Source of the DNA: CAZMNY01 sp964567745
Lineage (GTDB): Bacteria; Planctomycetota; Planctomycetia; Pirellulales; Pirellulaceae
Length of the DNA stretch: 64,000 bases
Assembly: GCA_964567745.1 (NCBI GenBank)
Contig: CAZMNY010000032.1
Location: forward strand, 31,450 to 95,449
Direction of reading: 5' to 3'
Under the pieces are notes generated by a model that was given only the letters and a program-made list of their open reading frames with translations, was not told the origin of the DNA and searched no databases. The position numbers and the translations under genes are program-made. Position 1 is the first letter of the stretch. Every line of letters starts with the position of its first letter. Shown here piece after piece: positions 1 through 9,483 of this stretch.

Positions 1-2
1 CC

Positions 3-734
3 GGAGTCAATCAAAGTGACCGACGATCGATGCTCGACGCGCTGAACAAGTTGAATCAACTCAACTACAAGCGTTTGGGCGATCCCGAAACTCAGACTCG
101 AATCGCCCAGTACGAAATGGCGTTCCAAATGCAGACGAGTGTGCCTGAGCTGACCGACATCAAGTCGGAAAGCAAGTCGACGCTGGAAATGTATGGCCCG
201 GAAGTCACCAAGCCGGGAACGTACGCTCACTCGGCATTGCTGTCGCGACGTCTCATCGAACGCGGCGTGCGCGCGGTGCAGGTTTTGCATCGCGGTTGGG
301 ATCAACACGGTAGTTTGCCGCGATTGATCAAAGGGCAATGCATGGATGTCGATCAGCCAACGGCCGCACTAATGCAAGATCTCAAGCAGCGCGGGTTGTT
401 AAAAGATACGCTCGTTGTCTTTGGCGGCGAGTTTGGGCGGACGGTTTATTCACAGGGAACGCTGACCAAAGAAAATTACGGTCGCGATCATCATCCGCGA
501 AACTTTTGCATGTGGATGGCCGGCGGCGGGATCAAGGCCGGCGTGACTCACGGTGAGACCGATGACTTCAGCTACAACGTGACCGAGTCGCCCGTGCATC
601 TCAACGAACTCAACTCGACCATCCTCCACTGCATGGGCATCGACAGCAATCGCTTCACCTACCCCCACCAAGGCCTCGATCAAGCCTTGACTGGTGTGGA
701 AGAGGTCAAGCCAGTCAAGGCGATACTCGCCTAA
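3..734 (+). CDS. DUF1501 domain protein, C-terminal part (5' end outside the window)
   Basis: The frame is open from the first bases of the window, so the gene begins upstream; 243 residues are visible. The piece carries the end of the DUF1501 fold (a sulfatase/alkaline-phosphatase-like family very abundant in planctomycetes): an RRLIERGVRAVQVLHRGWD stretch, a GRTVYSQG-type motif after VFGGEFGR, a HHPRNFCMWMAGGGIKAG segment, and the family ending with an HP-rich HQGLDQALTG tail. These proteins are usually exported and sit next to a DUF1549/DUF1553 gene, which would lie upstream of the window. The biochemical role of the family is not established. The convergent DUF1559 pseudogene ends 15 bases away. 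Confidence 0.9.
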   Translation, partial: GVNQSDRRSMLDALNKLNQLNYKRLGDPETQTRIAQYEMAFQMQTSVPELTDIKSESKSTLEMYGPEVTKPGTYAHSALLSRRLIERGVRAVQVLHRGWDQHGSLPRLIKGQCMDVDQPTAALMQDLKQRGLLKDTLVVFGGEFGRTVYSQGTLTKENYGRDHHPRNFCMWMAGGGIKAGVTHGETDDFSYNVTESPVHLNELNSTILHCMGIDSNRFTYPHQGLDQALTGVEEVKPVKAILA

Positions 735-749
735 TTTCCACTATCGCTT

Positions 750-1732
750 CTAGTCCGAAGTTGAATTCGGATCGCTTAGCGCAGCGAGCACTCTTGGGTC
801 GAGTTTGTTGCTGAGAACGCGCGTTGATCCGTCCAACATGTCGAATCGATTCGTGCGGCTGGTCGCGCTGCCGAAGCCGTCACTCTTGCCCAAGCCGCGA
901 AGCGGGGCGCGGCTGTTGTGAGGCGATCCCCAGGGCACGAATTCCGATTGGACCTCTCCGATCATGAGCGTGTTTGAATTCCCGTCCGCCAACTGCGTCG
1001 ACTTAGGGCGATCGAAAACTTGGCTGTTGCCGGCGAAGTGGTTGAGCCCTAATCCTTGCGTGTCGTGAATCGGCGGACCTTGCAATTCGGGATTGAGAAA
1101 CAGGGGAACCAACTTTCGAAAATGAGGCAAGTTGGGGGGATCGTCCCACTTCTTGTGATAGTCGACATTCGGCTTCACGTGCCCCAGATAGGGCAGAACG
1201 ACTGTGAATCAACTATGAGGTTGCCCGAACGGACTTGCAGTCCGGTTAGTGGGAAATCGGTTGTGGGAGCCTTCAAAGTTCTGGATGCCGAAAGCTTGCA
1301 TCTTGAGATGGTTTCTGGCGTTCCGTATTCGGGATGAACACCTTCACCAAACAAAGCCGTATCTGATCTTGCAAGCCAGGCGAGTTGATGTGTTGCTCCG
1401 ATCATGGCGACGCCAGCGGCAAATAGGTCAACCACAGATGCAGTCAACGCGACCGTCCAGCGAAGACGCCAAACGCTATTCTCGCCAGTATGCCAACTTC
1501 GGAATAACCACCCCAAGATGCTATGGCCAAGGCAAGAAACGGTCAGTAGGCCAATGCCGAAAACGGCCATGCCAGACCAGTTGATGCGAATCGCTGGCGC
1601 CACTTGAGCAATGAAACGGATCCAGCCGAAAATCAGCTCCGCCACGACTTGGCCGCTTGGATGCGACCAGCGCCACACGACGACCGCAGCCCAGGCGAAC
1701 AGTCCGATTGCCCATTTTGGTAGCCGTTTCAT
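750..1732 (-). pseudogene. DUF1559 domain protein, broken by one frameshift and one nonsense codon
   Basis: Two frames together make one DUF1559 protein of about 325 residues. From 1732 to about 1340 the first frame encodes four hydrophobic segments and a stretch ending in LFGEGV. The family sequence then continues in another frame (ARNHLKMQAFGIQNFEGSHN, then RFPTNRTASPFGQPHS), is interrupted by TGA at 1209-1211, and resumes as FTVVLPYLGHVKPNVDYHKK down to the NSNTLMIGE motif near the C-terminus. The stop stands where the family has Trp (HSW followed by the LPYL motif), so TGG to TGA is the likely change. The 3' piece alone could start at a GTG overlapping the first frame's stop (1175-1178), but lacks the conserved N-terminal half. 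Its partner gene overlaps the start by 4 bases. A sequencing error could explain one lesion, less easily both. Confidence 0.8.
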
Positions 1733-2226
1733 CGTTGGCCCTCATTACTAGTTGGCACCGCAACCGTAGTCGTTGTGTTCGACTCGTTCGCCGAATCGCC
1801 TCGGGCTTGAATCACGTCCACCTCATCATCATTCAGCGCGTCGCCTTCGCCCAACTTATAGGTCAGACCGTCTTTCTTCCATTCGCCGGGCGTCATCAAC
1901 TCGCGCGCTCTCGAGATCATTGTCAGGACGATGACGAATAGCGCGCCCCAAAGCACGACGAGCGAAACGGCTCGAAGGTAACTGAGTTTGGGTAGCCGTT
2001 GAAAATCACGGGCCAAGTAATTCCAGAGAATCTGAATCGCGAAGGAAGTCAGCGCCAGGGCGGCGAGAAAAAATGAGATCGCTTGGATTCGCTGTTGGGG
2101 CTCCTCGTTCAGTCGTAAGACCGTTCGAATGTCTTCCGGCAATACACTCGGCATCCCCGCATGCGACAGAGACGTAAGAGCGAAGAAAACGCCCAACGTG
2201 GCGATGCAGCCAACTCGGGCGCTCAT
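1729..2226 (-). CDS. Small exported/membrane protein of unknown function
   Basis: This 165-residue protein has a cleavable signal peptide at residues 1-23 (hydrophobic core, then SHAG), two transmembrane segments at about 50-70 and 86-105, and an acidic, Ser/Thr-rich C-terminal tail. A short ELMTPGEWKKDGLTYKL stretch follows the second membrane segment and resembles a recurring planctomycete motif. Its stop overlaps the start of the DUF1559 gene by 4 bases (1729-1732), so the two were probably translated as a pair. The function is unknown; with the DUF1559 partner broken, this gene may be losing its role. Confidence 0.75.
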   Translation of the reverse strand: MSARVGCIATLGVFFALTSLSHAGMPSVLPEDIRTVLRLNEEPQQRIQAISFFLAALALTSFAIQILWNYLARDFQRLPKLSYLRAVSLVVLWGALFVIVLTMISRARELMTPGEWKKDGLTYKLGEGDALNDDEVDVIQARGDSANESNTTTTVAVPTSNEGQR

Positions 2227-2366
2227 TTTGAGCCTCTCTTGGAACAGGAATGGAACAACATGGTAATCTTAGTGAACTGAAACCAGATTCATCAACACAA
2301 GCGCTGGCGGCGGACGGATCATCGGGCGAAAGTCCATTCGAAATTCCTTAGCGATTGGAGAGCAAC

Positions 2367-3677
2367 ATGTCACGTAGCAAGATCGTTCGAAGGCGACTCA
2401 CGCGGCGGGAATTGATGGTCAACGCGTCGCTCGCCGGTGCAGGAGTTTGGTTGTCGAGCGGCACAAGCAGTCGCGCGGAAAAGTCGCCGAATGAAAAACT
2501 AAGCATCGCATTAGTCGGAGCCGGTGGTCGTGGCTCAGCAAATCTCTCGGGCGTTTCGAGCGAGAACATTGTCGCGCTGTGCGACGTTGACGAGCGTCGG
2601 GCCGGAACCTCTTTCGCCAAGCACCCCACAGCGCGCAAGTTTCACGACTTTCGGAAGATGCTCGAGCAGATGGAGAGTCAGATCGACGCGGTCGTCGTCA
2701 GCGCTCCAAACCACATCCATGCGCCGGCCAGTGCGTTGGCGATGCGGATGGGTAAACATTGCTATTGTGAGAAGCCGCTGACCCATTCGGTCCACGAGGC
2801 TCGCACCATCGCCAATATCGCCGCTGAAAAGAAAGTGGCGACGCAGATGGGAACGCAGATTCACGCCAGCGGCAACTACCGCCGAGTTGTCGAGTTGATT
2901 TCAGCTGGCGCGATCGGACCGGTCAGTGAAGTTCACATTCGATTAGCGGGTGGGGGGACGGCGGGTGATCGGCCAATGGAGACGCCGTCCGTTCCGAGTC
3001 AGCTGAAGTGGGACTTGTGGCTCGGGCCAGCACCGTCTCGTCCGTACCATCCATGTTACGTCCCGCACGATTGGCACTACTGGTGGGACTTTGGCGGCGG
3101 CGCGTTGGGTAACATGGGCTGTCATTATTTGGACCTTGCCTTTTGGGCGCTTGAGCTGCGGCATCCGACGTCGATTGAAACGGAAGGCGCGAAGGCCCAC
3201 CCCGAGAGCACTCCGCGACCGATGACCGTGCGCTGGCAGTTCCCGGCGCGAGGCGAACGTCCGCCGGTCACTCTGACCTGGGATCACGGCCGCAAGCGAC
3301 CTCCGTTTTGGAAAAAACACAACCTGCCCGACTGGCCGTGGGGAGTCTTCGTCGGTTCGAGGGGAATGTTACTGGCCAACTACGGCCAGCACTCGCTGTG
3401 GCCGGAATCACGCTTCTCCGACTTTGAACGGCCAGAACGATCGATTCCCGATTCGATTGGGCATCACAAGGAGTGGATCACCGCCTGCAAGACAGGCAGC
3501 GCGACGACGTGCAACTTCGACTACGCCGGCACCGTGACCGAAACGATCTTGCTCGGCAACGTCGCCCACCGCTGCGGCAAGAAGATCGTTTGGGACGCGG
3601 AAAACCAAAAGATCCCCAACGCTCCCGACGCCGAACAATTCCTCCAACGCGAGTACCGACCCGGCTGGACGTTGTAG
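2367..3677 (+). CDS. Gfo/Idh/MocA family oxidoreductase with Tat signal
   Basis: The 436-residue product is an NAD(P)-dependent sugar or inositol dehydrogenase-like enzyme. An in-frame TTG at 2355 lies too close to the GGAG at 2357-2360, which instead sits 6 bases before ATG 2367, so the ATG is preferred. The N-terminus has a twin-arginine signal (RRRLTRRELMVNASLAGAG). A Rossmann motif follows (VGAGGRG, about residue 50) and the family EKP motif occurs at CEKPLTHS (about residue 140). Planctomycetes have many such Tat-exported members; the substrate cannot be told. It stands alone between the DUF1559 locus and an unknown gene. Confidence 0.92.
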   Translation: MSRSKIVRRRLTRRELMVNASLAGAGVWLSSGTSSRAEKSPNEKLSIALVGAGGRGSANLSGVSSENIVALCDVDERRAGTSFAKHPTARKFHDFRKMLEQMESQIDAVVVSAPNHIHAPASALAMRMGKHCYCEKPLTHSVHEARTIANIAAEKKVATQMGTQIHASGNYRRVVELISAGAIGPVSEVHIRLAGGGTAGDRPMETPSVPSQLKWDLWLGPAPSRPYHPCYVPHDWHYWWDFGGGALGNMGCHYLDLAFWALELRHPTSIETEGAKAHPESTPRPMTVRWQFPARGERPPVTLTWDHGRKRPPFWKKHNLPDWPWGVFVGSRGMLLANYGQHSLWPESRFSDFERPERSIPDSIGHHKEWITACKTGSATTCNFDYAGTVTETILLGNVAHRCGKKIVWDAENQKIPNAPDAEQFLQREYRPGWTL

Positions 3678-4025
3678 GCGCGCCACATCCGTTTGCGGCT
3701 TCCATCGATTCCGAGGGCTTTTTCGGCGCGCGTTTCGGCCTCTCCACGGTCCTCACGCGTCGGGGCTCGTTTCTTGTTTTGGCCTCTACATTTTGGGCCG
3801 ACAAAACACGGATCGTTACGCTGTAACAACGGGCAAGTTTTCCGCTGAGGGCTCGACCCTTGACATCAGTGTGGCGCCGCTCGCCAAAAAGCTGAGCAAA
3901 TCGGTTCGCCGTCTCAAATTGGCAACTCTCGCCACGGTGCCGCTCGATACGATTGACGCGACGGAATGAAACTCGGCACCATTCAAGGCCGACTTCAAGG
4001 AATCAGCGTTGTCGAGGAGAACCAC
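3678..4025. other. Intergenic stretch without a recognisable gene
   Basis: About 350 bases separate the oxidoreductase from the next gene. A plus-strand frame stays open from about 3769 to 3969 (TTG at 3793 is its only plausible start, 58 residues), but I recognise no family and see no ribosome binding site. A TTGACA occurs at 3853-3858 without a matching -10 box. I see no tRNA, terminator or repeat here. Confidence 0.5.
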
Positions 4026-5654
4026 ATGGATGCGGATACAATTTTGGGTGTCGTACGGGACCGCGACACAACCGTTTCGCTTGAGTTGCCTTGCGATTTT
4101 GACGCGCTCACACTGATCGCGTCGCTGTCGGCCAACCCAACGACGTTTGACGAACTCGCTAAGGCGTGGGAACGATACCGACCAATCGAACCGCTCGAGT
4201 CATTCGATCGCAGCGAGACTCCGGCGCCGTTCGACTTAAGGCATTGGCTGGTAGTTGACTTGGCTCGCAAGCAGGTTCGAGTCGACAAGGATTTCGACCT
4301 GCCTGAGGGCGTTGGGGCGTATGGCGATGACCAGCAGAAACGCGACGACGTGACGTCTGGCGATGGCGGCCAAGTGGGTGTTCTCGAGAACGATGCGACG
4401 GACGAGCTGGTCTTCGTCAATCTTCCGCCCGAATGGACGATGGAGTCGACAGACGGATGTTGGCCGGATTCGCTCGGACGGCTACCCGAACTGGTCGAAC
4501 CGATAGACGTGCGCGGAATCCTCTATGGCCGTGCACTCGCCGAATTTCTGGCGAGCCGCGTGGCGAGATGTGTGCGAGACGAACAGCTGCCCGATCGATA
4601 TGTCTCCGCGGACAAATGGACTCAAGTCAGGCAGCCGTCGCGCGAAGAACGTCGAATTGAATTTCGCTGGCGCAAGTTGACCATTCGCATACATTCGGAA
4701 TGGCTGCTGACTTGTCGTGAGGACCTCGGTGGCGCGCCGCCGCGCGAACTCTTGCATCGAGGCCGATGTTGGGTTGAGCAAGAGTTGATGTTTCGAGCGT
4801 CGCAGTGGTTGAAGACGAAGACGGCGCCGCCCGGTTTGGACAAAGACGCATTCGCCTATCGCTATGGACCCTTCGGGCGATTCGAAGTCATTGCCTACTA
4901 CGACCTCTGCCGCGAGTTGATCGCTGAGGCGTGCCGACGCGTTGTCGAGACTCCAGACATCGACAACGCCAAACTAGCATCCGAGCTCTTTGACCACTCG
5001 AGGAAATGGCTGCGAAAGCGTGGTGTGATGGAGAGTGTCGGGGCGCCGGTTGCGGAGCTTATTGAGAGCGAACGGCGATTGGTGCCAATCACTGGCGATG
5101 CAAGCCACCTCGATTGCGACTGCCCACTCTGCCGAGTCATGGCCGACGACCCGGCTCCAATGTTTATTGCGTTCGATGGAAAACACTTGGACTTCGAGTG
5201 CGAGTTTGCATTCTCGCTTTGTGAGACACGCAAAGACTGGGATGCGATGCAATTGGGTTTTCACGAGCATATGGAACAGCGTGTTGCCGAGCGCGAAGAT
5301 CCGAACGCACTGCCAATGCAAAATGACGAGCTCATCTCGGACGAGGTCATGAACAAGATCTGGGAATTGCCTTTTGGCAGAAATGAGGAGCCGCCTTCGG
5401 TTATCTCTCTTGCCGCTCGATTCAGCGAGCTTGTCGGCAACATGAAGCAACAGGGCGCCCGCCGCGGACGAGTTCGCAGATTGAACGATGCGTTTGACAA
5501 CTACCGCACAGCCTCGCCCGGCCTGCTCCAATCGGCCTCAAAACGACTCGTTGACGCTCTGGAGAAAGTCGCCAGCGATTTTCCGGAACTTACGTCGAGA
5601 GCCGCCGATCTACAAAGCCAACTCGATGCGGATAAACGTTCGATGTCGCCTTAA
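4026..5654 (+). CDS. Conserved-looking protein of unknown function with CxCxxC motif
   Basis: This 542-residue soluble protein has no signal peptide and no membrane segment. The start at ATG 4026 is chosen because GAGGAGA at 4014-4020 gives ideal spacing; an ATG at 3966 would add 20 residues without a binding site. The middle is rich in Arg, Glu and Trp. At about residue 365 a CDCPLCRVMADDP motif resembles a metal-binding cysteine cluster, followed by a FECEFAFSLCETRKDWD stretch and a probable helical, coiled-coil-like C-terminus. I do not recognise the family. The downstream genes also carry zinc-type motifs, but no operon link is visible because the next gene is convergent. Confidence 0.8.
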   Translation: MDADTILGVVRDRDTTVSLELPCDFDALTLIASLSANPTTFDELAKAWERYRPIEPLESFDRSETPAPFDLRHWLVVDLARKQVRVDKDFDLPEGVGAYGDDQQKRDDVTSGDGGQVGVLENDATDELVFVNLPPEWTMESTDGCWPDSLGRLPELVEPIDVRGILYGRALAEFLASRVARCVRDEQLPDRYVSADKWTQVRQPSREERRIEFRWRKLTIRIHSEWLLTCREDLGGAPPRELLHRGRCWVEQELMFRASQWLKTKTAPPGLDKDAFAYRYGPFGRFEVIAYYDLCRELIAEACRRVVETPDIDNAKLASELFDHSRKWLRKRGVMESVGAPVAELIESERRLVPITGDASHLDCDCPLCRVMADDPAPMFIAFDGKHLDFECEFAFSLCETRKDWDAMQLGFHEHMEQRVAEREDPNALPMQNDELISDEVMNKIWELPFGRNEEPPSVISLAARFSELVGNMKQQGARRGRVRRLNDAFDNYRTASPGLLQSASKRLVDALEKVASDFPELTSRAADLQSQLDADKRSMSP

Positions 5655-5687
5655 ATATGAGGCGGACCGATGCCGTTAAAAGCTCGC

Positions 5688-6758
5688 TCACACTTTGGCA
5701 CCACTGACGTTGGGGAGCCGTTCGTTAGCGATCGCGTCGAGCATGAGTTTCCGATAGCCACGATTCTTGAATTCAATGCGAACAATTCCACGGTCCGAAT
5801 CGACCACTCGCACCCGAGCTGGCCGAGTCGTCAGATGTCCAGCGATACCGGCAAATGTGGGTGCTAGGATGACTGAGGCGAAAAGCAGAATCCAAAACTC
5901 ATCGTTTCTAATCCCAGCGACCCAGAGTCCGAGCACCATGACGGCGAGAATGATCGGGCTTGCGACCGCGACGATCCTGCGACACCGTCGAGACGCTTCC
6001 TTGACACAGTCTTCGCACTGGGGGATCGCCAAACACCATCCAGCCGTCAATCGCGTGTGGAGCGAGTGTTTCGGGTTGGATTTCTTTAAGCAACAGCAAC
6101 TGACTTCCGGGAGAGTGTGCCGCCCAACTTGAAACTCGATAGGTCCGATGTGATCTTGCGGTTTCAAGCTCCCTTTCTCGGCCGGCTTGAGTTCGCCATT
6201 CGTTTCGTCTTGGAGCAGGGCAGGCGGCGTGCCCGGCGGCAAAGTGGGCGCCAAGGGAAAGTCACGATTGGGCCGAATGAGGCTGCGCAGCCACCGTTGT
6301 AATAGTCGAGTTGCCAGCAAGAACGATAGTGACGCGCCAATGCCGCCCACAAGGAAATACGGAATCGCGCCGCGATCAGGCACCGGGCCGACGGAGAGAA
6401 TCCAGACGCAGAACAACGAAATCGCAACGCCGACGGCGGCGACGAATACGCCGGTCGCCAACAACCCGTTGTATTTGCCCTGCCGAAAACCCCGGATCAA
6501 CTCATCATTGATCCAGTGACAGGAAGGGCAGGAGACCAGTTCGGCTTCGCTCGACAGACGCTCCGCCAGATTCTTGACCGAATCATCCTCCGCCGCGCAA
6601 CCAGCCGCGGCTTCCCGAATCCCGTAGACGGCTGTGCTGGATCCCGTGCCGACACGTGAGAGCTGATAGTAATACGTACAGTCGCACTTGTCGCAGGTAA
6701 CACGCGCGCACGTCTTGCCTGCCGTGTTCGAGCTGAAAGTTTTCCAAGAGATGTACAT
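5688..6758 (-). CDS. Zinc-ribbon membrane protein of unknown function
   Basis: The 356-residue protein starts with two cysteine pairs that could form a zinc ribbon (CDKCDC near residue 23 and CPSCHW near residue 77). Two transmembrane helices follow at about 100-120 and 132-152. A Pro-rich linker leads to a Cys-rich stretch (SCCCLKK, CEDC), then two more membrane helices at about 265-310 and a short basic C-terminal domain. The longer frame up to 6818 would begin with GTG inside a 15-base tandem repeat, so the first ATG (6758) is preferred, though no strong binding site precedes it. It is transcribed divergently from the HEAT-repeat protein at 6963, so the two may share a control region. Confidence 0.7.
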   Translation of the reverse strand: MYISWKTFSSNTAGKTCARVTCDKCDCTYYYQLSRVGTGSSTAVYGIREAAAGCAAEDDSVKNLAERLSSEAELVSCPSCHWINDELIRGFRQGKYNGLLATGVFVAAVGVAISLFCVWILSVGPVPDRGAIPYFLVGGIGASLSFLLATRLLQRWLRSLIRPNRDFPLAPTLPPGTPPALLQDETNGELKPAEKGSLKPQDHIGPIEFQVGRHTLPEVSCCCLKKSNPKHSLHTRLTAGWCLAIPQCEDCVKEASRRCRRIVAVASPIILAVMVLGLWVAGIRNDEFWILLFASVILAPTFAGIAGHLTTRPARVRVVDSDRGIVRIEFKNRGYRKLMLDAIANERLPNVSGAKV

Positions 6759-6793
6759 TCGCGTTTGACTCGATGATGGCGACTCGTTCGTGG

Positions 6794-6823
6794 CGTTTCG
6801 CACGATGTCGTTTCGCACGATGT
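6794..6823. repeat. 15-base tandem duplication
   Basis: The unit cgtttcgcacgatgt occurs twice head to tail at 6794-6808 and 6809-6823, followed by a partial third copy (cgattcg). It lies in the divergent region between the zinc-ribbon membrane gene and the HEAT gene. It may be a slippage product or a tandem protein-binding site; nothing in the sequence decides. Confidence 0.7.
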
Positions 6824-6962
6824 CGATTCGAACTGTGGCGATTCGAAACGGTGTGCAGTCGCGTTGTGGTCGTGAATACGCCTACAATGTCCACTGCCTT
6901 TGCCGAAAAGGATAGGGCAGAAATCGGAATAGAATTCAGTTCGACGTGATTTGGCTTAGTCT

Positions 6963-9383
6963 ATGTTTGGAATCTTTTCGAGAAAGTGCCCCATCGCGGC
7001 GCACGAAAAGCTCTGGATCGAACAGCGATTCTGTTGGCTGGCCGAATCGTTTGGCATCCGTCGATTACTTGACTCGCACGTCGTGACGGCGGATTACGAT
7101 TGGATTCCCCGCGCCTATTCCGGTTCGAATGAAGATGTCGAGGAGATCTTCGCGCATGTCTGCGAGTTGATGCAAATCGACGTGCGCCGATTTGAACTGG
7201 AGATCTATGAGACCGTTGACGTGGAGAGGCCTGCGTTTGGCAATTACCATCCTGTCGAACGGGGTCGAAAAGAGCGAGTTTCGATTCTGCGTCAGCCGAA
7301 TGATCCGATGTCATTTGTGGCGACGATCGTCCACGAGTTGTCGCATGCTCTTCTCCTCGGCGACCAGCGTATCTCAAACAATGTCTCGGATCACGAGTGG
7401 GTGGCCGACCTGACAGCGGTCTTTCTCGGGCTCGGCGTGTTCGGAGCCAACAGCGCTGTTCGTGAAGCGTCTCGTCCAACAGGTCAGTGGGGCTCGAGGG
7501 CGCTAGAGCGGCAAGGGTATTTGACTGAGTTACAGTACGCTTATGCGCTGGCCATCTTTGCTTGGACTCGAGGCGAAGTGAAGCCGACTTGGGCTCGTAG
7601 TTTGCGACCGGGCGTCCGCATTCCCATGATGCAATGCATTCGCTATCTCGTCACGTCCAACGATTCATTGATCGGTCCCAACGGGTTTGTTGCGTTGGGA
7701 CATCAGCATGAAAACCAAACGACTTCCGACCTGATCGCGGATTTGAATTCGCGCAGGCCGAGCACGCGATTGTCGAGCGTTCACGAGTTGGAGCGACGTG
7801 GCGTCGCGGCCGGCGACTGCGTCCCTCGCCTTGTTTCGCTATTGCGAGACACCGATTGGACCGTTTGCGAGGGTGCGGCCAATCTGCTCGGCAAGTTCGG
7901 TCGAGAAGCAGACCCGGCCATTCCGGAAATGCTTGTCTTGGCGGACCATCGAGATTCCAACCGCCGAGCGATCGCAGTCCGTGTTCTTGGAGAAATTGGC
8001 GCGGATTCACCGCAAGTGCTGCACGCCTTGGCGGGCGCATTGGGCGATGACAATGATTCGGTTCGCCGTTTGGCCGCAGCGGCTATTTACGCCTTTGGCG
8101 AACGGGCAGCGCCGCTCGTTGAGAAACTGAACAAGCAACTAGTCGGACTGCCTCGCCAATCAAGTTTCCCGCACGTTGAGGCCCTAAAAAACGTCGGCCC
8201 CGCGGTGCTTCCCGCCACGGACAATTTGATTCGTATTTTCGAACAGGGCGAAGGTGAATCGCGAGAGGCCGCCGTTGTCGCCTTGGGCCAAATCGACAAA
8301 GACTACGAAGAGGTCCTCGTGTCGTTATGTAAAGCAGCAGCGGACGATGACATCCTCGTCCGCGAATCCGCGCTAACGGCGTTGTCAAAACCAGGGCTGA
8401 ATCATAGCGTTGTTCGAGGCGCCTTGATCGATGCGATGGAACATGAGGATTGGAACACTCGGATCTTGGCCGCACTCGCCTTAATGAAAACAAGCGGCGA
8501 ATCGGACACGGAAGCGGCGATCACGTGTTTGCAAGCGACCGTCGTCCCTTTGTTCTATCCAAGAAGCGTCGAGCGTGACGTGATGTCGGATATAGAAGCT
8601 TACAACTTCGCCGAACATGCCGTATCGCAGTTAGGGCAGCAAGCAATCAATCCGCTCGTTGCCAGAGTCGGCGCCCATGGTCGTTCGCAAGATGCCTTTG
8701 CCGCTTGGGCTCTAGGGCGGATCGGCACCCAGGCCATTAATGCGGCGGATGCGGTGCGGCCGTTGCTAGCCAGCGACGACGCGACAACGCAGCTTCTCGC
8801 CTCAATGGCACTTTGGAATATTGAGCGACAAGCCGAGGCCGTTGTGCCGACTCTTATCGAGCGTCTTAGAGCATGCAATCTGTCGAGTCCTCTCGATGCG
8901 GTCTTCCACTTGTGCACGACGGGAAATCGCGCTGCGGGCGAAACGACAGTCTTCGCGAATCGTTTCCACGACTTGTCCGATGTGTATCGAGCCGTCATTC
9001 ACTTGTCGATTCGAGAAATCGGCGAGTCGGCTGTCGCACCACTCATCGCTCACTTACCTCAAGTCGATGACGCAACGCAAACTGAAATAATCTGGCTGCT
9101 GGCAACCATCGATCGAGACTCTCCCGACGACGTACTCGTCGCCGAATCGAGAAGTCTTGGTCATGACTTGCACGTGCGAAAGTGCGTTTCTCGCGCTCAG
9201 GAGGCGCGAGAGGAGCTTGATTCACAAGGCCGGAAATACGAACTGATGACCATGGCGATTCTCGCTCAGCCAAGGTCAGACACCGTTGATCAACCAGAGC
9301 GTGAGATTCATGAGGCGCTGTGGTTACTCGTCTATGGTCTCGAAGCCATCGCACAGGCGGATGAGAAATGCTCGGCTAAATAG
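6963..9383 (+). CDS. Zincin-like domain fused to HEAT repeats
   Basis: The 806-residue protein has two parts. Residues 1-250 hold a zincin signature: HELSH at 124-128, then DHEWVADL at 143-150, which fits HExxH plus a downstream Glu ligand as in gluzincin-type metallopeptidases. Residues about 260-800 are a long run of HEAT/Armadillo-like repeats (for example VSLLRDTDWTVCEGAANLLG and the unit starting EMLVLADHRDSNRRAIAVRV). No signal peptide or membrane segment is seen, so a cytoplasmic location is likely. The start ATG has only a weak binding site. HEAT repeats usually mediate protein contact, so a targeted peptidase or a proteolysis scaffold is a reasonable inference; activity is unproven. 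Confidence 0.85.
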   Translation: MFGIFSRKCPIAAHEKLWIEQRFCWLAESFGIRRLLDSHVVTADYDWIPRAYSGSNEDVEEIFAHVCELMQIDVRRFELEIYETVDVERPAFGNYHPVERGRKERVSILRQPNDPMSFVATIVHELSHALLLGDQRISNNVSDHEWVADLTAVFLGLGVFGANSAVREASRPTGQWGSRALERQGYLTELQYAYALAIFAWTRGEVKPTWARSLRPGVRIPMMQCIRYLVTSNDSLIGPNGFVALGHQHENQTTSDLIADLNSRRPSTRLSSVHELERRGVAAGDCVPRLVSLLRDTDWTVCEGAANLLGKFGREADPAIPEMLVLADHRDSNRRAIAVRVLGEIGADSPQVLHALAGALGDDNDSVRRLAAAAIYAFGERAAPLVEKLNKQLVGLPRQSSFPHVEALKNVGPAVLPATDNLIRIFEQGEGESREAAVVALGQIDKDYEEVLVSLCKAAADDDILVRESALTALSKPGLNHSVVRGALIDAMEHEDWNTRILAALALMKTSGESDTEAAITCLQATVVPLFYPRSVERDVMSDIEAYNFAEHAVSQLGQQAINPLVARVGAHGRSQDAFAAWALGRIGTQAINAADAVRPLLASDDATTQLLASMALWNIERQAEAVVPTLIERLRACNLSSPLDAVFHLCTTGNRAAGETTVFANRFHDLSDVYRAVIHLSIREIGESAVAPLIAHLPQVDDATQTEIIWLLATIDRDSPDDVLVAESRSLGHDLHVRKCVSRAQEAREELDSQGRKYELMTMAILAQPRSDTVDQPEREIHEALWLLVYGLEAIAQADEKCSAK

Positions 9384-9483
9384 CTCGTGCTACACAGCGA
9401 AGCGGCTATCATGTAGCCATCGCGGCTGGATGTACCATCGCGGTTCTTGACATGTGTTCCTATGAGACCCACGAGTTCGTTCA

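Noticed and set aside
3853..3858. TTGACA as a promoter -35 box
   Set aside because: No -10-like hexamer lies 16-18 bases downstream.
9404..9418. Inverted repeat GGCTA...TAGCC as terminator
   Set aside because: The stem is only 5 bases and no T tract follows.
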